Shown piece after piece: positions 1 to 6,638 of a stretch of DNA of 20,903 nucleotides. Under the pieces are notes generated by a model. It saw only the letters and a list, made by a program, of their open reading frames with translations. It searched no databases and was not told where the DNA came from. A program made the translations under genes and the position numbers. The first letter of the stretch is position 1, and the number at the start of each line of letters is the position of its first letter. The DNA comes from a virus. The DNA is taken from the IMG/VR virus record IMGVR_UViG_3300022745_000158, positions 1 through 20,903 of that record; one strand, given 5' to 3'.

Positions 1-21
1 GGCAGGGCCGGGCAAATACGC

Positions 22-309
22 ATGAATACCACCAATGATCTCAGGCAATGCCTGTCCCAGTACCAAAAAGCCGCCGTAGCGATCGAAGCCAAGATCCCGC
101 CGCATCTGCGGGAGGAGGCGCAGCACTTCATGCGAAAGAGCCCTGTACTCACCGTCTGGTGGATTCTGGCCGAGACCTACCCGGAAGAGTTTTGGGTCCA
201 GCAACGGCTCGCCTGTGCCGTAATGGAGCGCTCGCTGAGGAAGCAGATCGAGCAGATCGAACGGGCACTCAGGCAGCCAGCAACGGCGATCGAGGGGCGG
301 GAATGCTGA
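22..309 (+). CDS. hypothetical phage protein, 95 aa
   Basis: I do not recognise this family. The product is 95 residues, mostly helical by composition, with a Trp/aromatic-rich centre (VLTVWWILAETYPEEFW) and a C-terminal helix rich in Glu, Arg and Gln. The frame is open to the left window edge, so the true start could lie outside; the ATG at 22 has no clear Shine-Dalgarno. Its stop overlaps the start of the methyltransferase (ATG at 303, TGA at 307), which suggests translational coupling within the same rightward early operon. Coding status rests on the overlap and the protein-like composition. Confidence 0.6.
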   Translation: MNTTNDLRQCLSQYQKAAVAIEAKIPPHLREEAQHFMRKSPVLTVWWILAETYPEEFWVQQRLACAVMERSLRKQIEQIERALRQPATAIEGREC

Positions 310-836
310 TGCTAGATCTCTTTAGCGGCCTGGGAGGTGCAAGCCGCGCTATGAAAGAGCGCGGTTGGGAGGTGGTGATGATAGATAATGATCCTGCTCG
401 AAAGCCAGACATTTTGGCTGATATTCGTGACTGGCAATGGAGCGGAACACGCCCTGATCTCCTCTGGGCAAGCCCACCCTGCACAGATTTCTCGCGTGAG
501 GATCAGCCCTGGACCCATCGAGGAATAAAGCCGGATCTCTCATGCTGCCTTGCGACGATGCGCCTTATTGCCAGCATCAAGCCACGTTGGTGGATACTTG
601 AAAATGTGCGTGGAGCCGTCCCCTATCTTGGCAGACGCTACTTGCGAATCGGGTCACGCTATTTGTGGGGCAGATTCCCGCTCTTCCTCACAAACCATTG
701 TTACGGCAAAACGAATATCCCGAGCGGAAAAAATCAAGCAGCTCTTCGTGCGCTCATCCCCTATGGAATTTCCCTGGCTCTAGCACAGGCAATTGAGGGC
801 GTTTGTGAACCCACAGCGCCGGAGGAGCGGCAGTGA
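303..836 (+). CDS. C5-cytosine DNA methyltransferase (short phage type)
   Basis: The 177-residue product shows core motifs of cytosine-C5 methyltransferases: the SAM-binding motif I DLFSGLGGAS (residues 5-14), the catalytic motif IV SPPC with nucleophile Cys60, and motif VI ENV (100-102). The enzyme would transfer a methyl group from SAM to C5 of cytosine in DNA. It is much shorter than typical Dcm-like enzymes (300 or more residues), and I see no clear target-recognition domain or motifs IX-X, so specificity may be relaxed or set by a minimal domain. No restriction endonuclease lies beside it, so it looks like an orphan phage enzyme, perhaps protecting phage DNA. The frame is open further upstream, but motif I begins right after ATG 303, which overlaps the preceding stop. 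Confidence 0.88.
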   Translation: MLMLDLFSGLGGASRAMKERGWEVVMIDNDPARKPDILADIRDWQWSGTRPDLLWASPPCTDFSREDQPWTHRGIKPDLSCCLATMRLIASIKPRWWILENVRGAVPYLGRRYLRIGSRYLWGRFPLFLTNHCYGKTNIPSGKNQAALRALIPYGISLALAQAIEGVCEPTAPEERQ

Positions 837-900
837 CCACAGATCATTTTCAAATCACTACACCAACCAAAGAAGCACAGATGAACAGGGAGGAGGCCCT

Positions 901-1248
901 ATGACACTCAGAAAATTCTTTCGCTGGCTCTCGGAACCGCGCGTCCATAAGACACACGCCCCCGCCTGGTTCCCCGCGCACATCGCATGGGTCTGTGAGG
1001 ACTGCGGCATGATCGCCAATGGCCTCAGCGTGGCGAATGGCTGTCTGGCCTGCGGATCACACCGCGTGCTGTCAGTGCGGAAACTGGTGGAGATCATCGT
1101 CAGGCCGATCCGCACCCGCATTGCCGAGCACCGAGAAGAAAGCCGGACGACCACTCGTCCGCCGGTGGAGAACACGGCCATGTTTCTCACGGCGCCCGGG
1201 CTGGAGAATTGGTCACTCACAGCGAGAAAGAAGAAGCCGGCCACATAA
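901..1248 (+). CDS. zinc-ribbon hypothetical protein, 115 aa
   Basis: The start at 901 is chosen because GGAGGAGG lies just upstream; the frame stays open to 793 but that part overlaps the methyltransferase. The product has two Cys pairs, CEDCG and CLACGS, about 17 residues apart, the signature of a rubredoxin-like zinc ribbon (residues about 30-52), followed by a basic helical segment and an Arg/Thr-rich tail ending in basic residues. Such small ribbons in phage early operons are generally nucleic-acid or protein-binding factors. No specific family is recognised. Confidence 0.7.
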   Translation: MTLRKFFRWLSEPRVHKTHAPAWFPAHIAWVCEDCGMIANGLSVANGCLACGSHRVLSVRKLVEIIVRPIRTRIAEHREESRTTTRPPVENTAMFLTAPGLENWSLTARKKKPAT

Positions 1249-1505
1249 ACGGTCCACTTCCCGTGCGTCCGCAGGCTTCTCCCTTCCTCCTGCGATGTGA
1301 GACAACCCCGCACGGGAATGCCCTGGGGGCCGGCGTTCCTCCTCAACCGACCCCCGGGGAGAAAGGAGCTGTGCCTATGGAATGAGAAGAGGAGAAGTCA
1401 GGTGACTCGCTAGACAAAAAAAGGGCTTGACGCGGCAAACGCCAAGCCCAATCCGTAAACCCAAACCAGCAGCCTCTTTGTAGCAAGAGGCAAGGAGAAA
1501 AGCAA
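1249..1505 (+). promoter_or_regulatory. structured 257-bp leader before the recombinase gene
   Basis: This gap holds no convincing gene but four stem-loops in series. The first has arms CCCGTGCG (1260-1267) and CGCACGGG (1309-1316). The second has CCCTGGGGG (1321-1329) and CCCCCGGGG (1351-1359), with one G-U pair. The third has GGGCTTG (1423-1429) and CAAGCCC (1443-1449). The fourth has GCCTCTT (1472-1478) and AAGAGGC (1485-1491) and ends directly against the AAGGAG ribosome-binding site (1492-1497) of the ATG at 1506. The last hairpin could control access to that site. This could be an untranslated leader or small RNA; the function is inferred from structure only, and no known riboswitch class is recognised. 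Confidence 0.45.
1416..1449 (-). terminator. intrinsic terminator facing leftward in the leader
   Basis: Read on the minus strand, arms GGGCTTG and CAAGCCC are followed immediately by seven Ts (plus-strand A run 1416-1422), the classic rho-independent layout. The stem extends by a CG pair on each side past one mismatch. It points against the early genes, so it would stop antisense transcripts coming from the recombinase region; no leftward gene is evident there. Confidence 0.55.
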
Positions 1506-2840
1506 ATGGCAGAGGAACGCTGTGCGTATTCTTTTACTGACCGCACACAAAATACCATCAAATGTGCAGTGCATGGCGAGCGAGAGGTGCTGAAGCCGAG
1601 CACACGCAAGCAGATCCTTGCGGAGCTCGTCAGGGCAGGAAAATGGAATGGTCAGGCATTGCCTGAGATTGATGCAGCGAAAGCAGAAGAGTCTGCGCCC
1701 GAGCACAGGACAGAACAGCTTCCCGCCGTCACAGACCGTCCGACAATCCAGACGGACCTCGTTGAATACCAGACGCCGGAAGGTCAGCAGGTCAGCATCT
1801 CCGTGCTGATGTTTCGCCAGATGATTTGCCCACAAGCCAATGACAATCAAGCGCGCTACATGCTCGGTTGGTGCGCTCACAATCGGATAGATCCATTTGG
1901 CAATGAAGCGTACTTTTCGATCGCCAAAGAACGAGAGAAAGACCGGGCGGGGAATGAGACCGGCAATTGGCTAGAGAAACCCTTAATCCAGGTCAGCAAG
2001 GATTGCTGGCTTCGGCGCATGGAGCGGCACCCACGCTTCTCACATTATGATTCCGGGCTCACGATTGAAATCAGCGCCAAACGGCTACAATCAGCCATTC
2101 TGGGCGGCATGGGCGATGACTATTTGATCGCCCCGGAACTGAAGGCACTGCTGTTGCAGGCCATGCTCGATGGTAAGCTCGCAATTCCTGGCGGTCTCGA
2201 AGGGCGCCTCGTCGTGCGCAAGCGTGGGCAATACTTAGGCCCAGACGAGAATCTTGAAGGAGCCTGGACAAAAATTTGGCGCACGGATCGGCCGGAACCC
2301 ATGCTCTTTGAACTCAATTATGAAGGCTGGGCCAAGGACAATGTGTTCTGGAAGAACATGGGACCTTTTATGATATGGAAAAGTGGGCTCAAGAACGGCA
2401 CCAGGCAAGCCTTCCCCGAACTCTCCGGCCTCATCGCTCTGCCCGAGGCGCGCGACGGGCTCGATCCCGCGGCCATCGCCGATGCCGAATTTACACAGCG
2501 GTGCACAGTCGAGCAGTTGCGGGCACTCCATGCGGCTGGCGCAAAAGTGCCCGCGCCCATTGGTCCTCTCCGCCATGCGCACCTGCACGATCTTGCGACG
2601 ATCAACTACGATGGGCGCGGACTCGCGGAGCTGACCATTTTCGAGATGAGCCAGCTCATCGAGTTGATCGAGAAGGCAGCAGAGGACGATCAAGCCACGC
2701 TGGAGGCAATCGCCAGCGACCTGAAAACAGCAGACACGGACTTTAGCGAGGTGGACAATGGGAGCCTTGAGACAACTGATGGAGCAACATGCGGATCTGA
2801 CATCAGCATCACAGACGGAGAATATCGACCCGTCGCCTGA
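1506..2840 (+). CDS. RecT/Bet-family phage single-strand annealing recombinase
   Basis: The product of 444 residues resembles Bet/RecT annealing proteins, which coat single-stranded DNA and promote annealing in phage recombination and replication. Supporting stretches are the region near QARYMLGWCAHNRIDPFGNEAY, the core LIQVSKDCWLRRMERHPRF, the later KRGQYLGPDENLEGAW, and GTRQAFPELSGLIALPEA, which matches the usual 'ALRxAFP-L-G' ending of the fold. Extra N-terminal (about 90 residues, with Cys pairs and Arg/Lys) and acidic C-terminal segments flank the core. The ATG at 1506 has AAGGAG eight bases upstream. A VRR-NUC nuclease further down the operon could be its nuclease partner; no RecE or lambda-Exo homologue is seen. 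Confidence 0.8.
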   Translation: MAEERCAYSFTDRTQNTIKCAVHGEREVLKPSTRKQILAELVRAGKWNGQALPEIDAAKAEESAPEHRTEQLPAVTDRPTIQTDLVEYQTPEGQQVSISVLMFRQMICPQANDNQARYMLGWCAHNRIDPFGNEAYFSIAKEREKDRAGNETGNWLEKPLIQVSKDCWLRRMERHPRFSHYDSGLTIEISAKRLQSAILGGMGDDYLIAPELKALLLQAMLDGKLAIPGGLEGRLVVRKRGQYLGPDENLEGAWTKIWRTDRPEPMLFELNYEGWAKDNVFWKNMGPFMIWKSGLKNGTRQAFPELSGLIALPEARDGLDPAAIADAEFTQRCTVEQLRALHAAGAKVPAPIGPLRHAHLHDLATINYDGRGLAELTIFEMSQLIELIEKAAEDDQATLEAIASDLKTADTDFSEVDNGSLETTDGATCGSDISITDGEYRPVA

Positions 2841-3261
2841 AGACGAGGGCGAGGATGAGAGACAGGAATTCACTGAGACTCTCGAAGCCGCCCGGTTTGC
2901 CATTTTCCAAAACCTCGGGCGGCTGAAACCATCCTTCTGTGAGGATCCGGCCTATCTCAGGCAGAATACGGAAATTGTACGCCTGCTCACAGAGGGTCTG
3001 GAACTGTGCATGATCGCTGAGCAGGATGCCGTTGCGGCCACTCCGCGCGCCCTGGTGCGCCAGGCCTATTGGCTCGATGTCCGATACGGCGGTGGCTGGG
3101 AGGCGATCGCCAAGGAGTCACCCGCAGCGGCGCGGGCGTTGCAGATTATGAATCTCAACGGCCTTTTGAAGGGTCTGGTGCAGGAGTTGCGAGAAGAAGG
3201 GCAGCCGCGACGACCACCGCCGAAGATCGCCCCTCACAGAAAGAGCGATGAAGTCGCATAA
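2758..3261 (+). CDS. hypothetical protein overlapping the recombinase 3' end, 167 aa
   Basis: The family is not recognised. The ATG at 2758 is preceded by GAGGTGG at a good distance; an internal ATG at 2779 is the alternative. The first 83 bases overlap the recombinase gene in another frame, longer than the 4-8 base overlaps elsewhere in the operon. The N-terminal 40 residues are acidic and polar; residues about 45-150 look helical with a conserved-looking core (RALVRQAYWLDVRYGGGWEA); the tail is basic and Pro-rich. Position between the recombinase and replication genes suggests a role in DNA metabolism, which is inference from context only. Confidence 0.7.
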   Translation: MGALRQLMEQHADLTSASQTENIDPSPEDEGEDERQEFTETLEAARFAIFQNLGRLKPSFCEDPAYLRQNTEIVRLLTEGLELCMIAEQDAVAATPRALVRQAYWLDVRYGGGWEAIAKESPAAARALQIMNLNGLLKGLVQELREEGQPRRPPPKIAPHRKSDEVA

Positions 3262-3284
3262 TCCTACGAAAGGAAAGACAGAAT

Positions 3285-3635
3285 ATGGACACAGTAAAAC
3301 TCAACACATTGGCTGGTGGTGCTCTCTTAGAACGCTTCGACGACGCCTGGCAGGAAGTGCTCGATAACATTCAGGACATCGACACGGAGGCAAAAGACAG
3401 GCGCGAGATTACCATCAAAGTCTCCATCTCCCCCGACAGCGCGCGAGACACAGGGTCTGTGAAAATTGCCGTGACGAAAAAACTAGCGGGTCCGCGCCTC
3501 GTAGAAACGGTTATCTTCCTCGGCTTCGACAACGCCGGAAGGGCGACCGCAGCGGAGCAGGAGAGAACCCTCAACCTCTTCAGTCAGACGGTGCAGAAAC
3601 AAGAGCCCACACTCCAGGAGATGAAACGTGCTTAA
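3285..3635 (+). CDS. phage 'replication terminator protein'-like, 116 aa
   Basis: The product starts MDTVKLNTLAGGALLERF and continues through TEAKDRREITIKVSISP to a C-terminal beta-rich part. This layout (short 'LAGGALxExF' helix, then 'KREITIKxxFxP' strands) matches small proteins commonly annotated as replication terminator proteins in phage recombination/replication operons. The name is inherited annotation, and I know of no firm biochemical role. The start has GAAAGGA upstream (about 3270). It overlaps the next gene by eight bases, and the pair commonly travels together, supporting a shared function. Confidence 0.7.
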   Translation: MDTVKLNTLAGGALLERFDDAWQEVLDNIQDIDTEAKDRREITIKVSISPDSARDTGSVKIAVTKKLAGPRLVETVIFLGFDNAGRATAAEQERTLNLFSQTVQKQEPTLQEMKRA

Positions 3636-4341
3636 AGAACTGGTTGATGCCATACAGGATGGAACGAAAGCGGAGATCAAAACTGTTAACGGGATAGAGT
3701 ATGTGACCAGGGAGGTTTTTATTCCTCCCCCCGAGCCTTCGCTGGCTACTCTCAACGTTCACACGTTGACCGGCTTTCTTGACTACCTCAAGACGCGCAC
3801 ATCGGAATTAGAGAATAAGGAACCATTCATTCACGTCGAATCTCCTACGATGGTCTCTCTCCTTGACATTCCCCTCATGCGCCATAGAAAACGAGATTAT
3901 TTCTGTACCGCTACCGCTATTACCTCTTCCGGCTTCAAGTTCGGCCAGTGGCAGGATGTAGAAAACTTTATCATTGCCATGCAGAGTCATTTTGTGAGGA
4001 CAGACGAGGTCAGCCTGATTCTACAACTGGTCGGCAATTTGCGTGATGAAGTGATTCGCACCAGTGAGGACGATGGCATCACGCAAATCGCGGCTATACG
4101 AAAAGGCGTCGCGCGTGTTGCCTCTGCGGAGGTGCCGAATCCCGTCAGTCTCCGACCCTACCGCACATTTACCGAGATTGAGCAGCCTGCGTCCTCTTAC
4201 GTGCTCCGTCTCAAGAGCGGGGACGCGACACCCTCCGTGGCGCTCTTTGAGATCGCGGACAATCGCTGGCAACTAGAGGCGATCACCTCTCTCCGCTCCT
4301 ATTTGGCGGACAAGGTCGGTGATGTGAAGATTATTGCGTGA
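3628..4341 (+). CDS. conserved phage protein, DUF2303-like, 237 aa
   Basis: This conserved phage protein is recognised by pattern: an N-terminal helix plus NGIEYVTREVF, then LNVHTLTGFLDYLK, HVESPTMVSLL, FKFGQWQDVENFIIAMQS, and VEVPNPVSLRPYRTF in the variant AEVPNPVSLRPYRTFTEIEQP, a run typical of DUF2303-like phage proteins next to RecT. The role is unknown; co-occurrence suggests recombination or DNA metabolism. Translation starts at GTG 3628, inside the end of the preceding gene, with AGGAG seven bases upstream, implying coupling. Its length is in line with the family as I remember it. Confidence 0.72.
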   Translation: MLKELVDAIQDGTKAEIKTVNGIEYVTREVFIPPPEPSLATLNVHTLTGFLDYLKTRTSELENKEPFIHVESPTMVSLLDIPLMRHRKRDYFCTATAITSSGFKFGQWQDVENFIIAMQSHFVRTDEVSLILQLVGNLRDEVIRTSEDDGITQIAAIRKGVARVASAEVPNPVSLRPYRTFTEIEQPASSYVLRLKSGDATPSVALFEIADNRWQLEAITSLRSYLADKVGDVKIIA

Positions 4342-4350
4342 GGTGAGCCA

Positions 4351-4674
4351 ATGATTCCCCAAGACCACAATCTCCGTATCGCCGTCGTCCCCGACTGCGT
4401 CGTCCCCGTGCAGTTCGACGTTCCGCGCACGCTGACCCCAGAGCGGCGGCTTGCCCTGGCGGTACTTGAAGATGCTATCGCCTGCCTGGAGGGCACGCCC
4501 TCCTCTGGCTATGGCACCATCCGCCGTGCGGGGGTCAGAACGCGCCTACAGACCGAGGCGGCAGACTGGTTTGCCTCGCGTGACGCCAACTATCCCTTCT
4601 CCTTTGTCAACGTCTGCGCAGCGCTGGGATTAGAGCCAGACTGGGTGCGCAGAGGGCTGAGGGTGAGAAGATGA
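4351..4674 (+). CDS. small conserved phage/ICE protein, 107 aa
   Basis: The C-terminal half (about residues 35-107) contains the pattern RRLALAVLEDAIACLEG, then AADWFASRDANYPFSFVNVC and ALGLEPDWVRRGL. This 'W-x-PFSF-x-N(V/I)C-x-x-LGLxPxxxRxGL' signature recurs in small uncharacterised proteins of phages and integrative elements and looks like a compact helical DNA-binding-type fold, although no function is known to me. The ATG at 4351 follows GAGGTGAGCC. The stop overlaps the next start by four bases (ATGA at 4671). Confidence 0.7.
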   Translation: MIPQDHNLRIAVVPDCVVPVQFDVPRTLTPERRLALAVLEDAIACLEGTPSSGYGTIRRAGVRTRLQTEAADWFASRDANYPFSFVNVCAALGLEPDWVRRGLRVRR

Positions 4675-4988
4675 GTGGAAAGATCACCCTCAAGCAGGAG
4701 CTAGCGGACTCGCTCCAGGAGCGTGCGCGGCTGGAGGCGGAGAACGCCCATATGCGTACGGCGATCTTTGAAGCAGAGGAACTCCTTGAGGACCAAGCCG
4801 GACGGCCAGAAGGGGAGCGACTCAGCAAGGGAATTACGGCGATCTTAGAAGAGAACCGGAAGTTGAGAGAGGCGCTAGATCGCTACGCAAATAGGGCGAA
4901 TTGGGCCAGCCCCTCTGGGATTCTCTACACCTCCTGGTGTGGTGGTGGCAACGGGTTTGCTTACGCTGAGGCGGCGATCACACCATGA
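4671..4988 (+). CDS. coiled-coil hypothetical protein, 105 aa
   Basis: Residues about 5-75 are rich in Glu, Leu, Arg and Ala with heptad-like spacing, suggesting a coiled coil. The C-terminal 30 residues differ: a Trp/Gly-rich segment (SWCGGGNGFAYAEAAITP) that may be a small beta hairpin or interaction tail. The start shares an ATGA overlap with the preceding gene and the stop shares one with the next tiny ORF. The family is not recognised; a role as an oligomerising accessory factor is only a guess from the coiled coil. Confidence 0.6.
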   Translation: MSGKITLKQELADSLQERARLEAENAHMRTAIFEAEELLEDQAGRPEGERLSKGITAILEENRKLREALDRYANRANWASPSGILYTSWCGGGNGFAYAEAAITP

Positions 4989-5074
4989 TCCGCCTTCCCG
5001 CACCTCTTTCGTGCCTTCACGAAGATGGTCAGCAAATGATGGCGGATGAATGGGAGTATATGGTGCGCCCATGA
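4985..5074 (+). CDS. possible 29-aa ORF bridging to the nuclease gene
   Basis: A 29-codon frame starts at ATG 4985 (ATGA overlap with the upstream stop) and ends TGA 5072-5074, again overlapping the nuclease ATG at 5071. The peptide is acidic with Trp and Met near its end (MADEWEYMVRP). The chain of three ATGA junctions (4671, 4985, 5071) makes it plausible as a real small cistron or coupling ORF. It has no recognisable homology and is too short to judge by composition. Confidence 0.4.
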   Translation: MIRLPAPLSCLHEDGQQMMADEWEYMVRP

Positions 5075-5442
5075 TCCGCCTCACCACCACTGAAGAGCAG
5101 GAGCACCGCGCTTTTATCGAGTACGTCCGCCTTATGGAATGGAAATATCCAGACCTGAAGATGCTTTTTCACGTTCCCAACGGCGGCAAGCGGCCAAAGG
5201 GCGAGGCGGGGAAGATGCAGGCGCTCGGGCAGAAGGCCGGCGTGTTAGATTTTCTCCTCTTGGCGCCCCGCGGCCATTGTCACGGATTTGCGCTTGAGCT
5301 GAAAGTGCCCGGCGGCCGCACGTCGATCGAGCAGCTCAACTGGATTGCCGAACTCCAAGAGCGCGGCTATTGCGCCGAGATTCGTGTTGGATGGGAGAAG
5401 GCATGGGCTGCGACTGAGAGGTATTTGAGGATGGGGAAATGA
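5071..5442 (+). CDS. VRR-NUC domain nuclease
   Basis: The 123-residue product is a stand-alone VRR-NUC domain (PD-(D/E)xK superfamily). Visible elements are FHVPNGGKRPKGEAGKMQAL (residues 33-52), the catalytic Asp60 in GVLDFLLL, and Glu76/Lys78 in the strand ALELKVPGG, followed by the SIEQLNWIAELQERGY helix. Stand-alone VRR-NUC proteins in phages are structure-selective or general nucleases, thought to act on branched DNA; here it may process recombination or replication intermediates with the RecT-like protein. The start at 5071 gives the usual N-terminus; an in-frame ATG at 5050 would add seven residues. The stop overlaps the next gene (ATGA at 5439). Confidence 0.88.
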   Translation: MIRLTTTEEQEHRAFIEYVRLMEWKYPDLKMLFHVPNGGKRPKGEAGKMQALGQKAGVLDFLLLAPRGHCHGFALELKVPGGRTSIEQLNWIAELQERGYCAEIRVGWEKAWAATERYLRMGK

Positions 5443-5624
5443 ACATGACCACCTGGGAATACAAAGTCATCGAGGGCATGCCCTATCAGTTGGAGACCTT
5501 CGTTGACCGGCTGAATCTCTTTGGACAGGAAGGTTGGGAGTTGGTCAGCGTCACTACGGAAGGCGAGCGTCCCATAAAGTTCAAAGCTTTTTTCAAGAGA
5601 CCGAAGGCGGAGGTCCGATCCTGA
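5439..5624 (+). CDS. DUF4177-like small protein, 61 aa
   Basis: The pattern WEYKVIEG, then LNLFGQEGWELVSV, then AFFKRPK matches the DUF4177 family: small alpha/beta proteins with an N-terminal strand, a helix ending 'LNxLGxEGWELV' and a final strand. They are widespread in bacteria and phages and have no established function. The gene is coupled to the nuclease by an ATGA overlap; a second ATG two codons on (5445) is an alternative start. The length is normal for the family. Confidence 0.8.
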   Translation: MNMTTWEYKVIEGMPYQLETFVDRLNLFGQEGWELVSVTTEGERPIKFKAFFKRPKAEVRS

Positions 5625-5687
5625 AGAATGCTCCCGGATACTCTTTCGGTCCTGATTATCCGTTCAACAGGTGAAAGGATTTGGAAG

Positions 5688-6638
5688 ATGCCCAGGATTA
5701 GGCGATACTATCCTGCTAGTCATACCCTTAACCGCGATCCTGAGTTCATCACTTTACGGAGACGCTACGCCGATTGGATGGGCTATGTCTGGCACGAGAT
5801 GCTTGCCTGGGGAGACCATACAGAGGGTGAATTAAAGGGAGATATAGCGGAGATTGCCCTGACATTGGCGGCAGTTTCCCTGCAGATCTACCCGAGAAGG
5901 GCGGCACATGTCATCGAGAAGGCGTTTACTTATATGCAAGAATGCGAATGGATTAGGATAGAAAGTAGACGCATTGTCATACTTAACCACGCGAAATTTC
6001 ACAACTCTAAGGAAGAAGAAAAAACCCCAGATAGGAATTCTAAAAATCCCCTCCTAACAACCGAACAACCAACCAACCTTTCTAATAAGACAAATACTTC
6101 TTATGAAGAAGTATTTTCGGAGAGCCAGAAAACTTCTGCCTCTCCGAACGGCTCCGCTACCCCGAGTGAACCAACCACACAAGGCGCGGAAAAAGAGCGG
6201 ACCCCGAGCGAAGCAACCGCACAAGGTCCACCGGCTACGATCCCGAGCGAAGCAACCGCACAAGATCGTAGTTCGAAGGCTCCCCGAGCGAAGCAACCGC
6301 ACAAGGAGCATGACTGGCCGCCAGACGGACTATTTGTCAAATCGTTCTTAGACCGGCAGCAGTATCTTGCGCCTTTTTTTACGCAAGTAGACCTGCTTTG
6401 TCTCAACGATTCGGTCTGGTGGGAAAATTTGAGCACGGCAGTAAACGGCTTGAGCGAAGAACTCCTTGACCAGGAATTCGCCCTAATGGCTAACTGGCTG
6501 CGCGATAATGCAAGACGCCACCCCACGCCCAATGGGCTCCGCCGTTTCGTCGGAGATTGGCTCAAAAGAACGTATGAATACGAAAGGAAAAAACCGTGGC
6601 TTTCCGAAAAAAGAGCAGCGCGGATAGTCAGGAGATAA
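5688..6638 (+). CDS. phage replication initiator-like protein with embedded origin
   Basis: The N-terminal ~115 residues (MPRIRRYYPASHTLNRDPEF, then RRRYADWMGYVWHEML and helices ending with RRIVILNHAKFHN) look like the winged-helix domain of phage replisome-organiser/DnaD-like initiators, which bind origin DNA and recruit helicase. A low-complexity linker (Asn/Ser/Thr/Pro/Gln, about residues 115-210) follows, carrying four DNA repeats, and then a helical C-terminal domain with several Trp that may contact a helicase or loader. The ATG at 5688 is preferred for AAAGGA eight bases upstream; an upstream in-frame ATG at 5628 would add 20 unusual residues. The organisation (DNA-binding N-domain, iteron-bearing linker, C-domain) parallels lambda O. 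The 3' end overlaps the next gene (GTG at 6596). Confidence 0.72.
   Translation: MPRIRRYYPASHTLNRDPEFITLRRRYADWMGYVWHEMLAWGDHTEGELKGDIAEIALTLAAVSLQIYPRRAAHVIEKAFTYMQECEWIRIESRRIVILNHAKFHNSKEEEKTPDRNSKNPLLTTEQPTNLSNKTNTSYEEVFSESQKTSASPNGSATPSEPTTQGAEKERTPSEATAQGPPATIPSEATAQDRSSKAPRAKQPHKEHDWPPDGLFVKSFLDRQQYLAPFFTQVDLLCLNDSVWWENLSTAVNGLSEELLDQEFALMANWLRDNARRHPTPNGLRRFVGDWLKRTYEYERKKPWLSEKRAARIVRR
6092..6116. repeat. 11-bp-arm palindrome in A+T-rich tract before the iterons
   Basis: Arms AAATACTTCTT (6092-6102) and AAGAAGTATTT (6106-6116) form a perfect inverted repeat around ATG. It lies in the most A+T-rich stretch of the initiator gene (about 6000-6118), next to the iteron array, where an origin unwinding element would be expected. 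An intrinsic terminator is unlikely because it sits inside a coding sequence with no following T run. Confidence 0.55.
6161..6305. other. candidate replication origin: four 23-bp iterons
   Basis: Four copies of a 23-bp repeat, consensus CCCGAGCGAAGCAACCGCAC then AAG, lie at 6161-6183, 6203-6225, 6242-6264 and 6283-6305. Copies 2-4 are identical; copy 1 differs at three positions. Start-to-start distances are 42, 39 and 41 bases. The last distance breaks the reading frame, so copies 1-3 encode PSEATAQ-type residues while copy 4 encodes PRAKQPHK. Identity kept across two frames means the DNA, not the peptide, is conserved. Iterons inside the initiator gene next to A+T-rich DNA match the lambda-type origin plan. 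Confidence 0.72.

Noticed and set aside
6161-6305. Short CRISPR array
   Set aside because: Repeats of 23 bases are separated by only 16-19 bases, lie inside a coding gene, and have no cas genes around them; an iteron array fits better.
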